Shown here: positions 22,430 to 34,205 of the stretch, piece by piece
Layout: every line of letters begins with the position of its first letter
Numbering within the stretch: position 1 is the stretch's first letter
Origin: Meconema thalassinum
Lineage: Eukaryota > Arthropoda > Insecta > Orthoptera > Tettigoniidae
Assembly (NCBI GenBank): GCA_946902985.2
Contig: OX336389.2
Span: 278,797,527 to 278,861,526 of the forward strand
DNA: 64,000 bases
Direction: 5' to 3'
Made by a program: the position numbers and the translations under genes
The notes under the pieces: model-generated
Told to the model about the DNA's origin: nothing
What the model saw: the letters and a program-made list of their open reading frames with translations, nothing else
The model's database searches: none

Positions 22430-23602
22430 GGAGATATTCAGATTGGAAACAAGCTCCTCAGTTACTCACCTGATCTTGCTCCTTGCTCCCAGCGATTTTC
22501 CACTATTCTTGCCCCTGAAGAAATGTCTTGTTACGTGCCACCCCCCTAGTGGCACTTTTGTTAACTGGATTACGGTGGGTTGAAGCACAACACAGATTGT
22601 TCCTTTAAAGAAATAATTAACTGTATTGCGGCCAGAAAGATACACCACTCAACAGCAAATACAAGCAATTAGAACCTTACTCCAGTTTCCTCAAGTCTCT
22701 TCCTTATGGAGCGCTCTTGCCTTTTTCACTTAGTCATGCAGCTAATCCTCCACTAATGAGACCCGTGTCCTCGCTAGGAATACCTGCACCTCTTCCTTAA
22801 GCACACAAACTACAGTTACTTACGATAACCTGCTACACGCTGCTTCGCTGTCCACAAGCTGGGAATCAATGTCACTGGATTTCGTAACTCGCATGGCACT
22901 TCGCCACAATACCTCTGTCGCTCAGTGAAATCACACTCGCTCAAAACACAGGCAGTCCCCTGTATGCTTCTCACTCCCTCGCTGTCAAGAGAATCAGTTT
23001 CACTAGGGGTTTCGCAAGTCACGTCACCACACTTCTGTCGCTCAGGATAAACGCTCGCACTAGCTCGAAACACACACACACACACACACACACTGCTTGA
23101 CAGGTCGCTCTTATATAGCAGGCCGGTGACTCAATAAATGCTTCTTGACCCATCCAGGGTTCACGGCTTCTCGAGGTTTCCATCACTGGCTGGGTCACGA
23201 ATATTCTGGACCATCCCTTTGTCCTAGTAGCCCTAGTTGCGTAAGGCGCACGCAATACACTGAGGCAGAGCACAGCCCAGCCCTGGGGCAGCTGTGACTC
23301 AAGCGGCGAGTGATGAAACAAACTCACAGCCATAACAGTATGTTTTCCGGTCAGCATATTCACGCTGACGAAGAACTGAAGAAGAATATCACACGCTGGT
23401 TCCAATCACAGTCGACAGACTTCTATGACACGGGACTACAAAAAATGATACCATGCTCTGACAAGTATCTCAATTCGTTTGGTGCCAAAGTCAAAAAATA
23501 GCTGACACATTACTGCACCTGTTGCCAATAAAGTTTTGCATTTAACTATGTTCTCTTTTCTTTCTTTTTACAGGGAGACTTACTTTCTGGATGCCTCTCG
23601 TA
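22430..23602 (+). pseudogene. Mariner transposase C-terminal half, split by a solo LTR
   Basis: The left piece (22430-22528) has a SYSPDLAP motif containing a catalytic-region Asp, a local frame disturbance, and LFLPLKK. The right piece (23338-23501) reads MFSGQHIHADEELKK, then ITRWFQSQSTDFYDTGLQKM, and ends LNSFGAKVKK with stop at 23499. These are standard C-terminal motifs of SETMAR-type mariners. A mariner-like right terminus lies near 23573-23602 (ggagacttactttctggatg). Removing the LTR and one 4-bp target copy joins the two pieces in frame. The left end and N-terminal half are not recognisable. Confidence 0.78.
22525..23341 (+). mobile_element. Solo LTR of an LTR retrotransposon
   Basis: The LTR proper is 22529-23337 (809 bp), starting TGTTACG and ending CATAACA (TG...CA with a TGTTA/TAACA inverted end). 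The flanks are gtct (22525-22528) and gtat (23338-23341), a 4-bp target duplication with one mismatch. On the plus strand a TATATAG box lies near 23113 and an AATAAA signal near 23132, in U3-R order, so transcription would run left to right. U3 contains a diverged direct duplication (about 22850-22960 and 22980-23070) and a (CA)n run at 23069-23092. No internal region remains, so recombination between two LTRs is inferred. Confidence 0.82.
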
Positions 23603-23659
23603 TTATCGCGGATATCATTGAGGAGAGGTTTTGTAGAACGGATGACTAGTGATTGTCAC

Positions 23660-24429
23660 AATGATATTAGATGATGATGATGATGATAATTGTTGTTTTA
23701 AGGGGCCTAACATCTATGTTATCGGCCCCGAATGGTTTGGGTGATAGTGAAAGATGAGACGAGAATGTAATGAAAACTATAACTAATACCAACTACTGCC
23801 TTACAAACTGGAAGAAGAAATGGTAAACAAATAAAGAATAAGCCAAACAATGAACAGGAGGAAATGAAATGCCCTCAACCGTCGAAGAATGAGGATTGAG
23901 GGACTTGGAAGGAAGGAGAACCAGAAGAGGCAGATAGGAAAAGGAAAGAGGAGAGGGTCCGCCCCAGAGGCACTGGAAAAAGGGGGGGGGGAAACCGGAC
24001 CCAGCTCAGGAATCCCTTGGGGTTGCCAACTCCCGAACTCACCAGTCGTGAGCCCTTGAGGGTGTAGCACTATTCAGGGTGCACCAGAAGTGGTGGGGCT
24101 ACACACACTCTGCCTCCTTAAGGGCCTTGAGCAGAAGGCAGGAGATAGGAAGAGAACAGAAGAGGTCTGACCCCTCGACGAATGAGGGATCAGCAAAGAT
24201 GAGACCAGGGCCAATTAAGGCGGGAAAGTAAAAGACTCCCTAGGCCTCGGATACCCTAATATCTTCGGGGTCGGAAAAGAACAAGAGTTGACCAAGATTG
24301 GTCGATTGGAAAGATGCCAGAGAGGAGCCCGGCACAAGGAAGTGGAAGCAATGCCGAACTCATCTGGGGTCCCGTGGTCGCCAACCCACGTTCCACCAGC
24401 CGTGGGCCCCTGGGGGGAATGATATTAGA
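23660..24429 (-). mobile_element. 5'-truncated retroposon 3' region with 12-bp TSD
   Basis: aatgatattaga at 23660-23671 and 24418-24429 flanks 746 bp. On the minus strand the element ends ggggccgataacatagatgt, then aggccccttaaaacaacaat and a short (ATC)n tail. This looks like a LINE or SINE 3' terminus. Internally two related segments (near 24005-24060 and 24358-24416, ccaactcccgaactcaccag versus ccaacccacgttccaccagc) show an old duplication. There is no protein frame. The same 3' terminal motif ends the 70-bp fragment at 55455-55524. Confidence 0.82.
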
Positions 24430-25365
24430 GATGGATCATGCAGATTGTCAGTTGTACGAAGGATTGTTGACACCACCGATCCATATTTTTTGATTAAGAT
24501 CGTTTATGCTGTTTCAAACGCTCTCCACGTCACTATATCGCAGTTTCAACCATTAATTTCGTGATTTGCGATACCCAGCCCCTTGGTATGACATCTTCAC
24601 TCAAATGATATGTTGCATTACAAGAATTGACTGCGGGTTGTATTATTTGGACGGTCTGTAGTCACATCGAGGGAAGAACGTAGTGTTCAGTATCGTTTGA
24701 GGGATAAGCTTGCAGTGCATTAGTAGCCTACCATACGGGAATCAAGCAGAGAAATATCGACCTTCCTGATAACACACATCAGTTGGACTGCATAAAACAA
24801 TATTACTTGGGGTACCTGATTCGCTTGGTATATTAAAATATACTAGCGGACCCGTGCGAGAACTCTCGCATGTGTATAAACCACCCACCTGGCTTTACTG
24901 TTATGCAGGCTTCTATAAATATGTTTATTTGTTTATGTGGGTTGTATATGCCACATGTGTACAGACTACCCGCCCGGCTCTAGTGCTATGCGGGCTCGGC
25001 GTGACACACTTCAGGCAGGGGCTACCATCTTGTTTTTGTTTAAGAACACATTATAAACAAATAAATATATTTCCGTTGACTTTTCAAGAAATGCAAGATT
25101 TTTCCTGTACTATTGAGACGATTTGGAAGAATTTGGTACAAACCGCACCTTTTAACTCCCTCTGGTTTAGGAGCTTTAGTTTTGTGAAACATACACCCTT
25201 GCGTATTATATATATTTAATAACATCCATTTTATTTCAGATTATATTTCCCAGGTCCCATTAATTGAGATGATATTACGTTGACCGAATGAAAACTTGCA
25301 GTATCGATTATCTACACAATCCTCGAAAGGGGGTTATTTCAGTCTTAATTTTCCATAACATAGTG
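24430..25365. other. Unassigned, with a dispersed-repeat motif at 24842
   Basis: No gene. The phrase tactagcggacccgtgcgag at 24840-24859 resembles a terminal motif seen in dispersed repeats of many insects. Two related segments follow (cacccacctggctttactgt and acccgcccggctctagtgct), a hint of internal duplication. Confidence 0.4.
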
Positions 25366-25369
25366 CTTT

Positions 25370-28300
25370 TAGTGGGTGCGGTACATCCTAAATTCTAAGA
25401 AGATACTGCAAATAGTTTCTATACCACGTCGCGTGGCAGGTTTTTTGGTGACACTGTGTTTGATGATTCTGGAAGAGGAAACGCCGAAAATGTCCCTTAG
25501 GATCCCAGATGGCAGCCATTTTTGAACAAGCGTTAAAAAGATACAAAAAAAACTAAATTTGGTAAGTGTGGGGTGCGTTGTGTTGTTTTCGACTAATTTT
25601 GGCATCCGAAACACAACTAAAATATTTATCTGAACGTCTGAAGGCATATAAGTACGTTTCCGAAAAAAAACGTTATTTTTTAACAAACGTGAAGAAATTT
25701 GAAAAATATGGAATCGAGAACATATTGCATGTGTTATATTGTTTTCGACTAATTTTGACGTCCCAAACACAACTGAAATATTTATTATAACGTCTGAGGC
25801 CATATAAGTTCGTTTTGGGGGCAAAAAGTACTCTTATTCTTGAACAAAAGTGAAAATATTTTAAAATTTAAGAAATTCACAGCATTTTGGCCTGCCTGTT
25901 TTTAATTAATTTCGACATTCCAAACACAACTATAATAATTGTTTAACTTTGGAGTTCATAAAAATGATTTGCTTTGACAAAATACCGCCCACCCCCACCC
26001 CTTCCCGCTTTTTGTTTTCAACACTGTTAGCGCGTTTTGACAAATACCAGCAAATGTTGTTCATACCTGCTATGGGCAAGGAATTGTTTCTTGATTAACT
26101 TACTGCGCCCTTGACATTAATACTCGTAAATACGGTTAATGACGAGAGCACCAAACGTTTACGAGGAGTTTTGTAAAGGGAATTTTGTCGTCCGGAATTC
26201 TTGTCGACTGTTCTCGGCCTTTGGAATAGATCAGGCACACGAGCAGAACAACGCCGTCGTGAAGGGTGATGGCGGAGCTATCGGTTTGACGGAATATGCT
26301 AATGCCCTAAGACGCTGGTGTCTCGCCGGTCCAGAGGTTTGTAGGCTACTGAATGAGTTTGACAACTCTGCAACTTCTTCCCAGAAAACAGAGACAAAAC
26401 ACCTTGAAGATTATCCTGCAATCCAAGCTAAATTTCAAGAAAACGAACGCAAAATGAAGGAAAGTTTCGAAGAAATGGGGAACCCTTTCCAACACGCCGA
26501 TTCTGAATTGATAGTTATCGACAGTCGCATCGTGGTACGTGAAGGAAAAGACCGTTTGGGCCGTGTCGAAGATGATGGTCGGAGAAGATACGAAGAATTT
26601 GAGCGGGAACGATTTTCGGAGGGAAGTAAGTCTGTTTTTGATCCGATAAAAAAGCAAAACTGTCGGATTTTTGCCGTTTCAAAGTCGAAGGTAACAGCTG
26701 CAATTGGAAAAATAAGATGACTTACAGCCAATGTTGAGCTTTTCTCCTACCTCTTCGTCGCTTGCCTGAACAGGAAGTTAGACATCGACAAAATCTGCGC
26801 ACATGAAAACCAGAATTTCCCCCCGTCTTTTTCTTACGAACGAGATTTGCACATTGATGAAGGAAAAAGCGACTTAACGCACATTCTTGAAGGTCTGGTG
26901 AAGACGACGGAATTACCAAAGCATTGAGATGGTGTCATCTACAATGGTGCTGTACTCGTCCGCGGTTACCTTCCAAAATTGGCGATAACTTTTAATGACT
27001 ACTACACAAAAGAATTACCGTAAGGGAAACTGTTAACAAATTTACATCCACAATGGGGTGCAAGCGACTTGACATCGTCTGGGACCATTACAAAGGTGAC
27101 AGTCTTAAAACATCCGCGCGAGATGCCAGAGAAGTAGGCGTACTACGAAAAATCAGTGACGAAGCAAATGTGCCCCGAAATTGGCAAGAAATTTTAAGCA
27201 ATTCTTCAAACAAATAGCAACTTTTTCGACTTGCATTGTCAAATAACAGTAATGAGGTTTGCTTAGTTACCCACATGGACGGCCGCATAGATTCGTCAGA
27301 TTCAAGCATCGATGGCATAGACTGTGCAGCACTAAAAGAGGCCGATGCAAGAATGATGCGTCATGTTCGAGATATGGCTGATCACGGAGCACGAAAATGA
27401 ATGATTTATACCTGCGATACGGACGTTCCTGTACTGTCTATTTCATTCATGTCTGTATTCAGGCAAGCTGGATTGGAAGAGTTGTGGATTTATATTGCAG
27501 CGTCGAAGAACCGACGATACTTAGCCGTTCATGACATTGCCGAATCGTTGGGTGAAGAAAAATGCGCAGCCTTAATAGGTTTCAACGCCTTTAGTAGGTG
27601 TGACACAACGTCTTCTTTTGCAACAAAGTCTAAAAAAGGCGCATGGAAAACGTGGCTAGCCTTTGAAGAAGCAACAAGCGCTTTCCGAAGAATATCTGCC
27701 CAATTCCCTGATCTCCCTTAGTACGTCTTTCAAACATTGGAAAATATGTGGTTATTTTGTACACCAGAGATCCTGAAATTCAGTCGACAAACGAGGCCAG
27801 AAAAATTCTTCTAACAACCAAGAACAAATCAATAGAATGTCTTCCACCGACAACATACGCCCTGTTGCAACAAGCACTACGGTCTACATTCCAAGCCGGC
27901 CATGTTTGGGGACAGGCCCTCAAAAACGAACCTATTCTACCATCACCACAGGTAGGTTCAATCAAAAGTATATGTAAGTCTGCTGAGTATTGTCGGTAGA
28001 AAACTTTAACACTGCGTTTGCGTTTTATTAAGGGCTGGGGATGGCTTACGCGTGGTCTCCTAGATGGGTAACACAACCTCCGATTTGGACAGCCTTAAGG
28101 GAAGTACTGCTCAAGTGTGGTTGCCAAACAATCTGCTCAACGAAAGCATTTAGTTGCTTTGGACACGATGTGCCATGTACAATGATGTGAAAAAATTGCC
28201 GAGGGAAATGCCACAATGCCAGGTAAAATGAAAGTCAAACTCAAAGAGACACCCTTTTAAATCATGTAAGTAACCTATAACATAGAAAACATTTATCTGA

Positions 28301-29023
28301 GGCCACTGCATAGTTGGTAATATTTTGTGATCAATAAAACCAAAACAGTATTAGTAGTATTACTTAATAAACAGTGTATTTTTATAATGTGACAACACAT
28401 AAAGTGTAAAATATTTATCTTTTAAATGTAGCGTGGACAACATTTATGTTATATGCCTTCAAAATGAAAAAAAAAAACCGCTCACTTTGCAATAGAGCAC
28501 CAAAGAGAATTTGCCAAAACAAAGTACCAAAGACAAAGGTTGTTTTTTTTTCATTAATATCCATCCCCCCTCCCCAAAATAATTTTTATTGGTCTGGAAA
28601 GTTAATATATATATTCTGTAGTTGTGTTTGGAATGTATAAATTAGTCAAAAACAATATAACACATACCTGTACTCTATTTTGTCCATTTCTTATATTTCA
28701 AATTCCTTAACGTTTGTTCAAAAATAGCGGTACTTTTTTTTTCGAAACGTACTTATATGCCCCCACACGTTCAAATAAATATTTCATTTGTGTTCAGAAC
28801 GTTGGAATTAGTCGAAAACAACACAACGCACCGCACATTTAACAACTTTAATTTTTTCGTGTGTTTTTAACGCTTGTTTAAAAATGGCCACCATCTAGGA
28901 TCCTAAGGGATATTTTTGGTGTTTCCTCTTTTAGAATCATCAAACATAGTGCTACCGACAAACCTGCCAAGTGGCGTGGTATAGAAACTATTTGCAGTAT
29001 GGAAATACGTACCGCACCCACTA
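25370..29023 (+). mobile_element. 3.65-kb DNA transposon with ~320-bp TIRs (Academ-like?)
   Basis: The left end TAGTGGGTGCGGTAC and the inward-read right end match, and homology continues for about 320 bp (25370-25690 against 28700-29023) with scattered changes. The termini face TTT on both sides, a possible 3-bp TSD. Within the ends, a unit containing ttttcgactaattt and caaacacaact recurs at a 155-bp spacing (about 25579, 25734, 25889), mirrored on the right near 28590 and 28780. The middle holds a decayed gene (26139-28250). A nuclease-like domain plus a short TSD suggest Academ, but this is from memory and unverified. Confidence 0.8.
26139..28250 (+). pseudogene. Decayed transposon protein, HEQNN and PIN/XPG-like domains
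   Basis: The first open block (26139-26718) carries AHEQNNAVVKGDGGAIGLTE and ALRRWCLAGPEVCRLLNEFD, a signature I know from multicopy transposon-like proteins in cnidarians, arthropods and fish. After stops, the block at 27055-27400 has RLDIVWDHYKGDSLK and an LKEADARMMRHVRDMADHG segment. Then comes IYTCDTDVPVLSI (27401) with paired acidic residues, a PIN/XPG-nuclease-like pattern, and NAFSRCDTTSSFATKSKKG. The block at 27748 has FQAGHVWGQALKNE, and near 28100 a Cys-rich end (KCGCQTICSTKAFSCF). At least five stops or frameshifts break it. Function as a transposase is inferred from the flanking TIRs. Confidence 0.78.
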
Positions 29024-29040
29024 TTTATATATTATATGAC

Positions 29041-29425
29041 GATTAATGTTGTGCGTAGTGATAAGCATTCTTAGCTGTCACCGCGAAGGTCCGAGTTTAA
29101 ATCCCGGCTCTGCCAAGAAATTCAATTCTGGTCTGAGAGCTGGAACGGGGTACACAGACCCTTTAGATGCAGAACTGAGAAGTAGTGGGTTTGATTCGTA
29201 CCATGTCCATCGTAGAAGTGATTTTCCGCAGTTTCCCACTTCTAATCCAGGCAAAAGCCGGAATGGTACAAAAAATAAGGCCACGGCCACCTCCTACCCA
29301 AATCGTAACCTCTTACAGATACACACACTGGTACAGCCATCACAATTATACAGACTATTAGACAGACTTCTCACAAACCCAAGTGACACAAAGCTCCTAA
29401 ACATCACAACAACAAGAGCAAAATA
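29041..29425 (+). mobile_element. SINE family A copy
   Basis: Head with a B-box-like cgagtttaaatcccggctct, body ctggaacggggtacacagac, core with agtttcccacttctaatcca and aaggccacggccacctccta, and the tail domain shared with the copies at 37027, 54110 and 60835 (cacactggtacagccatcac). The end is A-rich near 29420. I did not find a clear TSD. Confidence 0.85.
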
Positions 29426-29733
29426 GGTCATTGAGTTGTCATGGATAGAACTGACTGGGGAACGCCCAAGTGCCACTGCACTCGCGAGCTGTTAGTCAGA
29501 GATATAGCAAGGGACGGTGTCAAAACAAGTGATAAAACTGAGTCAACAAGCCTGAGATGTCCGTTGTTCACACAGGTGACACATTCCTTGTGACAATATC
29601 ATGACCGTTGGCAATGTAATAATAGCCGTCAGGTCAGATTTGGGACACCAAATATGTCAGCAATGTGGCTCATGTTGCAACATCCAGGAGGCAGTTATAC
29701 ACCTTAACCTGGAACATGAGAGCTATTTCTCTC

Positions 29734-32482
29734 AGTCGACCAGCTCATGAGAGCTTCACACTAGTACTATTTGTCACATGCCCATTTCACTTGGTCGACC
29801 AACTCACGAGACCTTCACACTAGTACTATTTTTCACATGCCCATTTCACTTGGTCGACCAACTCACGAGAGCTTCACGCTAGTGCTATTTGTCACATGCC
29901 CATTTCACTGGGTCGACCAACTCACGAGAGTTTCACACTAGTGCTATTTGTCACATGCCCATTTCACTGGGTCGACCAGCTCATGAGAGCTTCACACTAG
30001 TGCTATTTGTCACGTGCCCATTTCACTGGGTCGACCAACTCACGAGACCTTCACACTAGTACTATTTTTCACATGCCCATTTCACTGGGTCGACCAACTC
30101 ACGAGAGTTTCACACTAGTGCTATTTGTCACATGCCCATTTCACTGGGTCGACCAGCTCATGAGAGCTTCACACTAGTGCTATTTGTCACATGCCCATTT
30201 CACTGGGTCGACCAGCTCATGAGAGCTTCACACCAATGCTATTTGTCACATGCCCATTTCACTGGGTCGACCAGCTCATGAGAGTTTCACACTAGTACCA
30301 TTCCACTTGATCGACCAGCTCATGAGAGCTTCACACTATTGCTATTTGTCACATGCCCATTTCACTTGGTCGACCAGCTCATGAGAGCTTCACACTATTG
30401 CTATTTGTCACATGCCCATTTCACTTGGTCGACCAGCTCATGAGAGCTTCACTCTAGTGCTATTTGTCACATGCCCATTTCACTTGGTCGACCAGCTCAT
30501 GAGAGCTTCACTCTAGTGCTATTTGTCACATGCCCATTTCACTGGGTCGACCAGCTCATGAGAGCTTCACTCAAGTGCTATTTGTCACATGCCCATTTCA
30601 CTGGGTCGACCAGCTCATGAGAGTTTCACACTAGTACCATTCCACTTGATCGACCAGCTCATGAGAGCTTCACACTATTGCTATTTGTCACATGCCCATT
30701 TCACTGGGTCGACCAGCTCATGAGAGTTTCACACTAGTACCATTCCACTTGATCGACCAGCTCATGAGAGCTTCACACTATTGCTATTTGTCACATACCC
30801 ATTTCACTTGGTCGACCAGCTCATGAGAGCTTCACTCTAGTGCTATTTGTCACATGCCCATTTCACTTGGTCGACCAGCTCATGAGAGCTTCACACTATT
30901 GCTATTTGTCACATGCCCATTTCACTTGGTCGACCAGCTCATGAGAGCTTCACACTATTGCTATTTGTCACATGCCCATTTCACTTGGTCGACCAGCTCA
31001 TGAGAGCTTCACACTATTGCTATTTGTCACATGCCCATTTCACTTGGTCGACCAGCTCATGAGAGCTTCACACTAGTACTATTTGTCACATGCCCATTTC
31101 ACTTGGTCGACCAGCTCATGAGAGCTTCACACTAGTACTATATGGCACATGCCCATTTCACTTGGTCGACCAGCTCATGAGAGTTTCACACTTGTGCTAT
31201 TTGTTACATGCCCATTTCACTGGGTCGACCAGCTCATGAGAGCTTCACTCTAGTGCTATTTGTCACATGCCCATTTCACTGGGTCGACCAGCTCATGAGA
31301 GCTTCACACTATTGCTATTTGTCACATACCCATTTCACTGGGTCGACCAGCTCATGAGAGCTTCACTCTAGTGCTATTTGTCACATGCCCATTTCACTTG
31401 GTCGACCAGCTCATGAGAGCTTCACACTATTGCTATTTGTCACATGCCCATTTCACTTGGTCGACCAGCTCATGAGAGCTTCACACTAGTACTATTTGTC
31501 ACATGCCCATTTCACTTGGTCGACCAGCTCATGAGAGCTTCACACTAGTACTATATGGCACATGCCCATTTCACTTGGTCGACCAGCTCATGAGAGTTTC
31601 ACACTAGTGCTATTTGTCACATGCCCATTTCACTTGGTCGACCAGCTCATGAGAGCTTCACTCTAGTGCTATTTGTCACATGCCAATTTCACTTGGTCGA
31701 CCAGCTCATGAGAGCTTCACACTAGTGCTATTTGTCACATGCCCATTTCACTTGGTCGACCAGCTCATGAGAGCTTCACACTATTGCTATTTGTCACATG
31801 CCCATTTCACTTGGTCGACCAGCTCATGAGAGCTTCACTCTAGTGCTATTTGTCACATGCCAATTTCACTTGGTCGACCAGCTCATGAGAGCTTCACACT
31901 AGTACTATATGGCACATGCCCATTTCACTTGGTCGACCAGCTCATGAGAGTTTCACACTTGTGCTATTTGTTACATGCCCATTTCACTGGGTCGACCAGC
32001 TCATGAGAGCTTCACACAAGTGCTATTTGCCACATGCCCATTTCACTGGGTCGACCAGCACACGAGAGCTTCACACTAGTGCTATTTGTCACATGCCCAT
32101 TTCACTGGGTCGACCAGCTCATGAGAGCTTCACACTAGTGCTATTTGTCACATGCCCATTTCACTGGGTCGACCAACTCACGAGAGCTTCACACTAGTGC
32201 TATTTGTCACATGCCCATTTCACTTGGTCGACCTACTCACGAGAGCTTCACACTAGTGCTATTTGTCACATGCCCATTTCACTGGGTCGACCAGCTCATG
32301 AGAGCTTCACACTAGTGCTATTTGTCACGTGCCCATTTCACTGGGTCGACCAGCTCATGAGAGCTTCACACTAGTGCTATTTGTCACATGCCCATTTCAC
32401 TTGGTCGACCAACTCACGAGATCTTCACACTAGTACTATTTGGCACATGCCCATTTCACTTGGTCGACCAGCTCATGAGAGA
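29734..32482. repeat. 59-bp satellite array, about 46 monomers
   Basis: The monomer can be written from cacatgcccatttcact, through gggtcgaccagctcatgaga, to gcttcacactagtgctattt. Period is 59 bp. Each monomer contains three perfect short palindromes: GTCGAC, CTCATGAG and ACTAGT. Variant monomers lacking 18-19 bp (ccattccacttgatcgacca) recur at about 30295, 30640 and 30745. A ctatatggcacatg variant recurs near 31140, 31550 and 31908. The short frames inside are fortuitous. Confidence 0.97.
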
Positions 32483-32485
32483 TTG

Positions 32486-33045
32486 GCTCTAGCGTGTAGC
32501 TCTTTTTCTACTGATAGAACGAATATGATATCCGAGAAATGGCAATTTTTAAGTGGATCCTTCTTTTTTTAAATGTCTTTATTGCAAACAATATTAGATG
32601 ACTTATATAGTGCATTATATCAAGAAATGTTGGAGGTCCATGTCAACGCGGATTTTAGAACTCCGACAGTTTCAACGAGTATTTTAGAACCCCGACAGTT
32701 GATGAAATAACCCGCTGGGGAGGCTAATACATGTGAGTTGGTGACGTACTGGACGCAATTCTTGTTGCAATCTTTTTTAAGTGCCTTGAACGTTGAGTGC
32801 TTGCTACATTTCACTGCTAAGATAACAGGACAACTGTCTTGTGCTTGACTCATCCAACTATGTAAATTTAGAGAAACTTATCAGAACCCGACATGGTGTA
32901 CAGATATCAGTACATCCCAGCTGGGGAGCACTTAGACATGGTCTCTTCGCCTAGTCCAATGAATCATCGAACCATAACATCACCGACGTAGCCACCGGAG
33001 TGCTAAGATGACTTCTGAACCCCATAAAGCACCCTCAATGATATG
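32486..33045. other. No gene recognised
   Basis: Between the satellite and the purine tract. A 77-codon minus-strand frame at 32620-32853 shows no domain pattern. Confidence 0.5.
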
Positions 33046-33454
33046 AGAAAAACTGTTTGTAATGTTAAGAGAACAGAAGTTGTAGATTAAGAAAGGAAGA
33101 AAGAAAGAAAGAAAGAAAGAAAAAAGGAGGAAAGAAAGAAAGAAAGAAAGAAAGAAAGAAAAAAGGAGGAAAGGAAGAAAGAAAGAAAGATAGAAAGAAA
33201 GAAAGAAAGAAAGAAAGAAAGGAAGGAAGGAAGGAAGGAAGGAAGGAAAGAAAGATAGAAAGAAAAGAAAAGAAAAGAAAGGAAGGAAGGAAGAAAGAAG
33301 GAAAGAAAGAAAGAAAGAAGAAGAAAAGAAAGAAAAGAAAGAAAGAAAGAATGAAAGAAAGAAAGAAAGAACGGAAAGAAAGAAAGGAAGAAAGAAAGAA
33401 AGAAAGGAAAGAAAGAAAGGAAAGAAAGGAAGAAAGGAAGAAAGAAGGAAAGGT

Positions 33455-33493
<39 letters not shown>

Positions 33494-33659
33494 AAAGAAG
33501 GTAGGAAAGAAAGAAGGAAAGGAAGGAAGAAAGAAAGAAAGAAAGAAAGGAAAGAAATAATAAAGAAGGAAAGGAAGAAAGAAAGAAAGAAAGAAGGAAA
33601 GGCAGAAAGAAAGAAAGTAAAGAAAGAAAGAAAGAAAGAAAGAAAGAAAAAGGAGGAAA

Positions 33660-33729
<70 letters not shown>

Positions 33730-33970
33730 AAGAAAAGAAAAGAAAAGAACAGAAAGGAAGAAAGGAAGAAAGAAAGAAAGAAAGATAGAAAGAAAGAAAG
33801 AAAGGAAGGAAAGAAAGAAAAAAAGGAAAGAAAGAAAAGGAAAGAAAAGAAAGAAAGGAAATAAAGAAGGAAAAGAAAGAAAGAAAGAAGGAAAAACTGT
33901 TTGAAATATTAAGAGAACAGAATTTGTACATTATATAAGAATAAGGAAAGGAAGAACGAAAGAAGAAAAG

Positions 33971-34001
<31 letters not shown>

Positions 34002-34132
34002 GGAATGAAGGAAAGTAAGAAAGATATAAAGGAAAGAAGGAAAGAAAGATAGAAAGGAAAGAAAGAATGAAAGAAAGAAAGAAAGAAAGAAAGAAACCAA
34101 GAAAGAAACAAAGAAAGAATGAAAGAAATAAA

Positions 34133-34165
<33 letters not shown>

Positions 34166-34205
34166 TAAGGAAGAAAGAATGAAAGAAAGTAAGAAAGAAA
34201 GATGG
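33046..34205. repeat. GAAA/GGAA-rich homopurine tract (1.15 kb)
   Basis: Nearly pure purine on the plus strand, built from GAAA, GGAA and GATA units. A non-repetitive unit containing aaaaactgtttgtaatgtta and agagaacagaagttgtag (33049-33092) recurs in changed form at 33893-33935, so a unit plus its tail was duplicated. The long Phe/Ser-rich minus-strand frame at 33065-34111 is a low-complexity artefact. Such tracts can form triplex (H-DNA). Confidence 0.95.

Noticed and set aside
25370..29023. CACTA-type transposon
   Set aside because: The CACTA string occurs at the right end reading outward, the opposite of CACTA elements whose 5' tips start CACTA; the protein motifs do not fit either.
29734..32482. 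CRISPR-like repeat array
   Set aside because: Monomers are directly tandem with no variable spacers and the DNA is eukaryotic; it is a satellite.
33065..34111. 348-codon minus-strand frame rich in Phe, Ser and Leu
   Set aside because: It is the translation of the GAAA purine tract; low complexity and no start or domain evidence.
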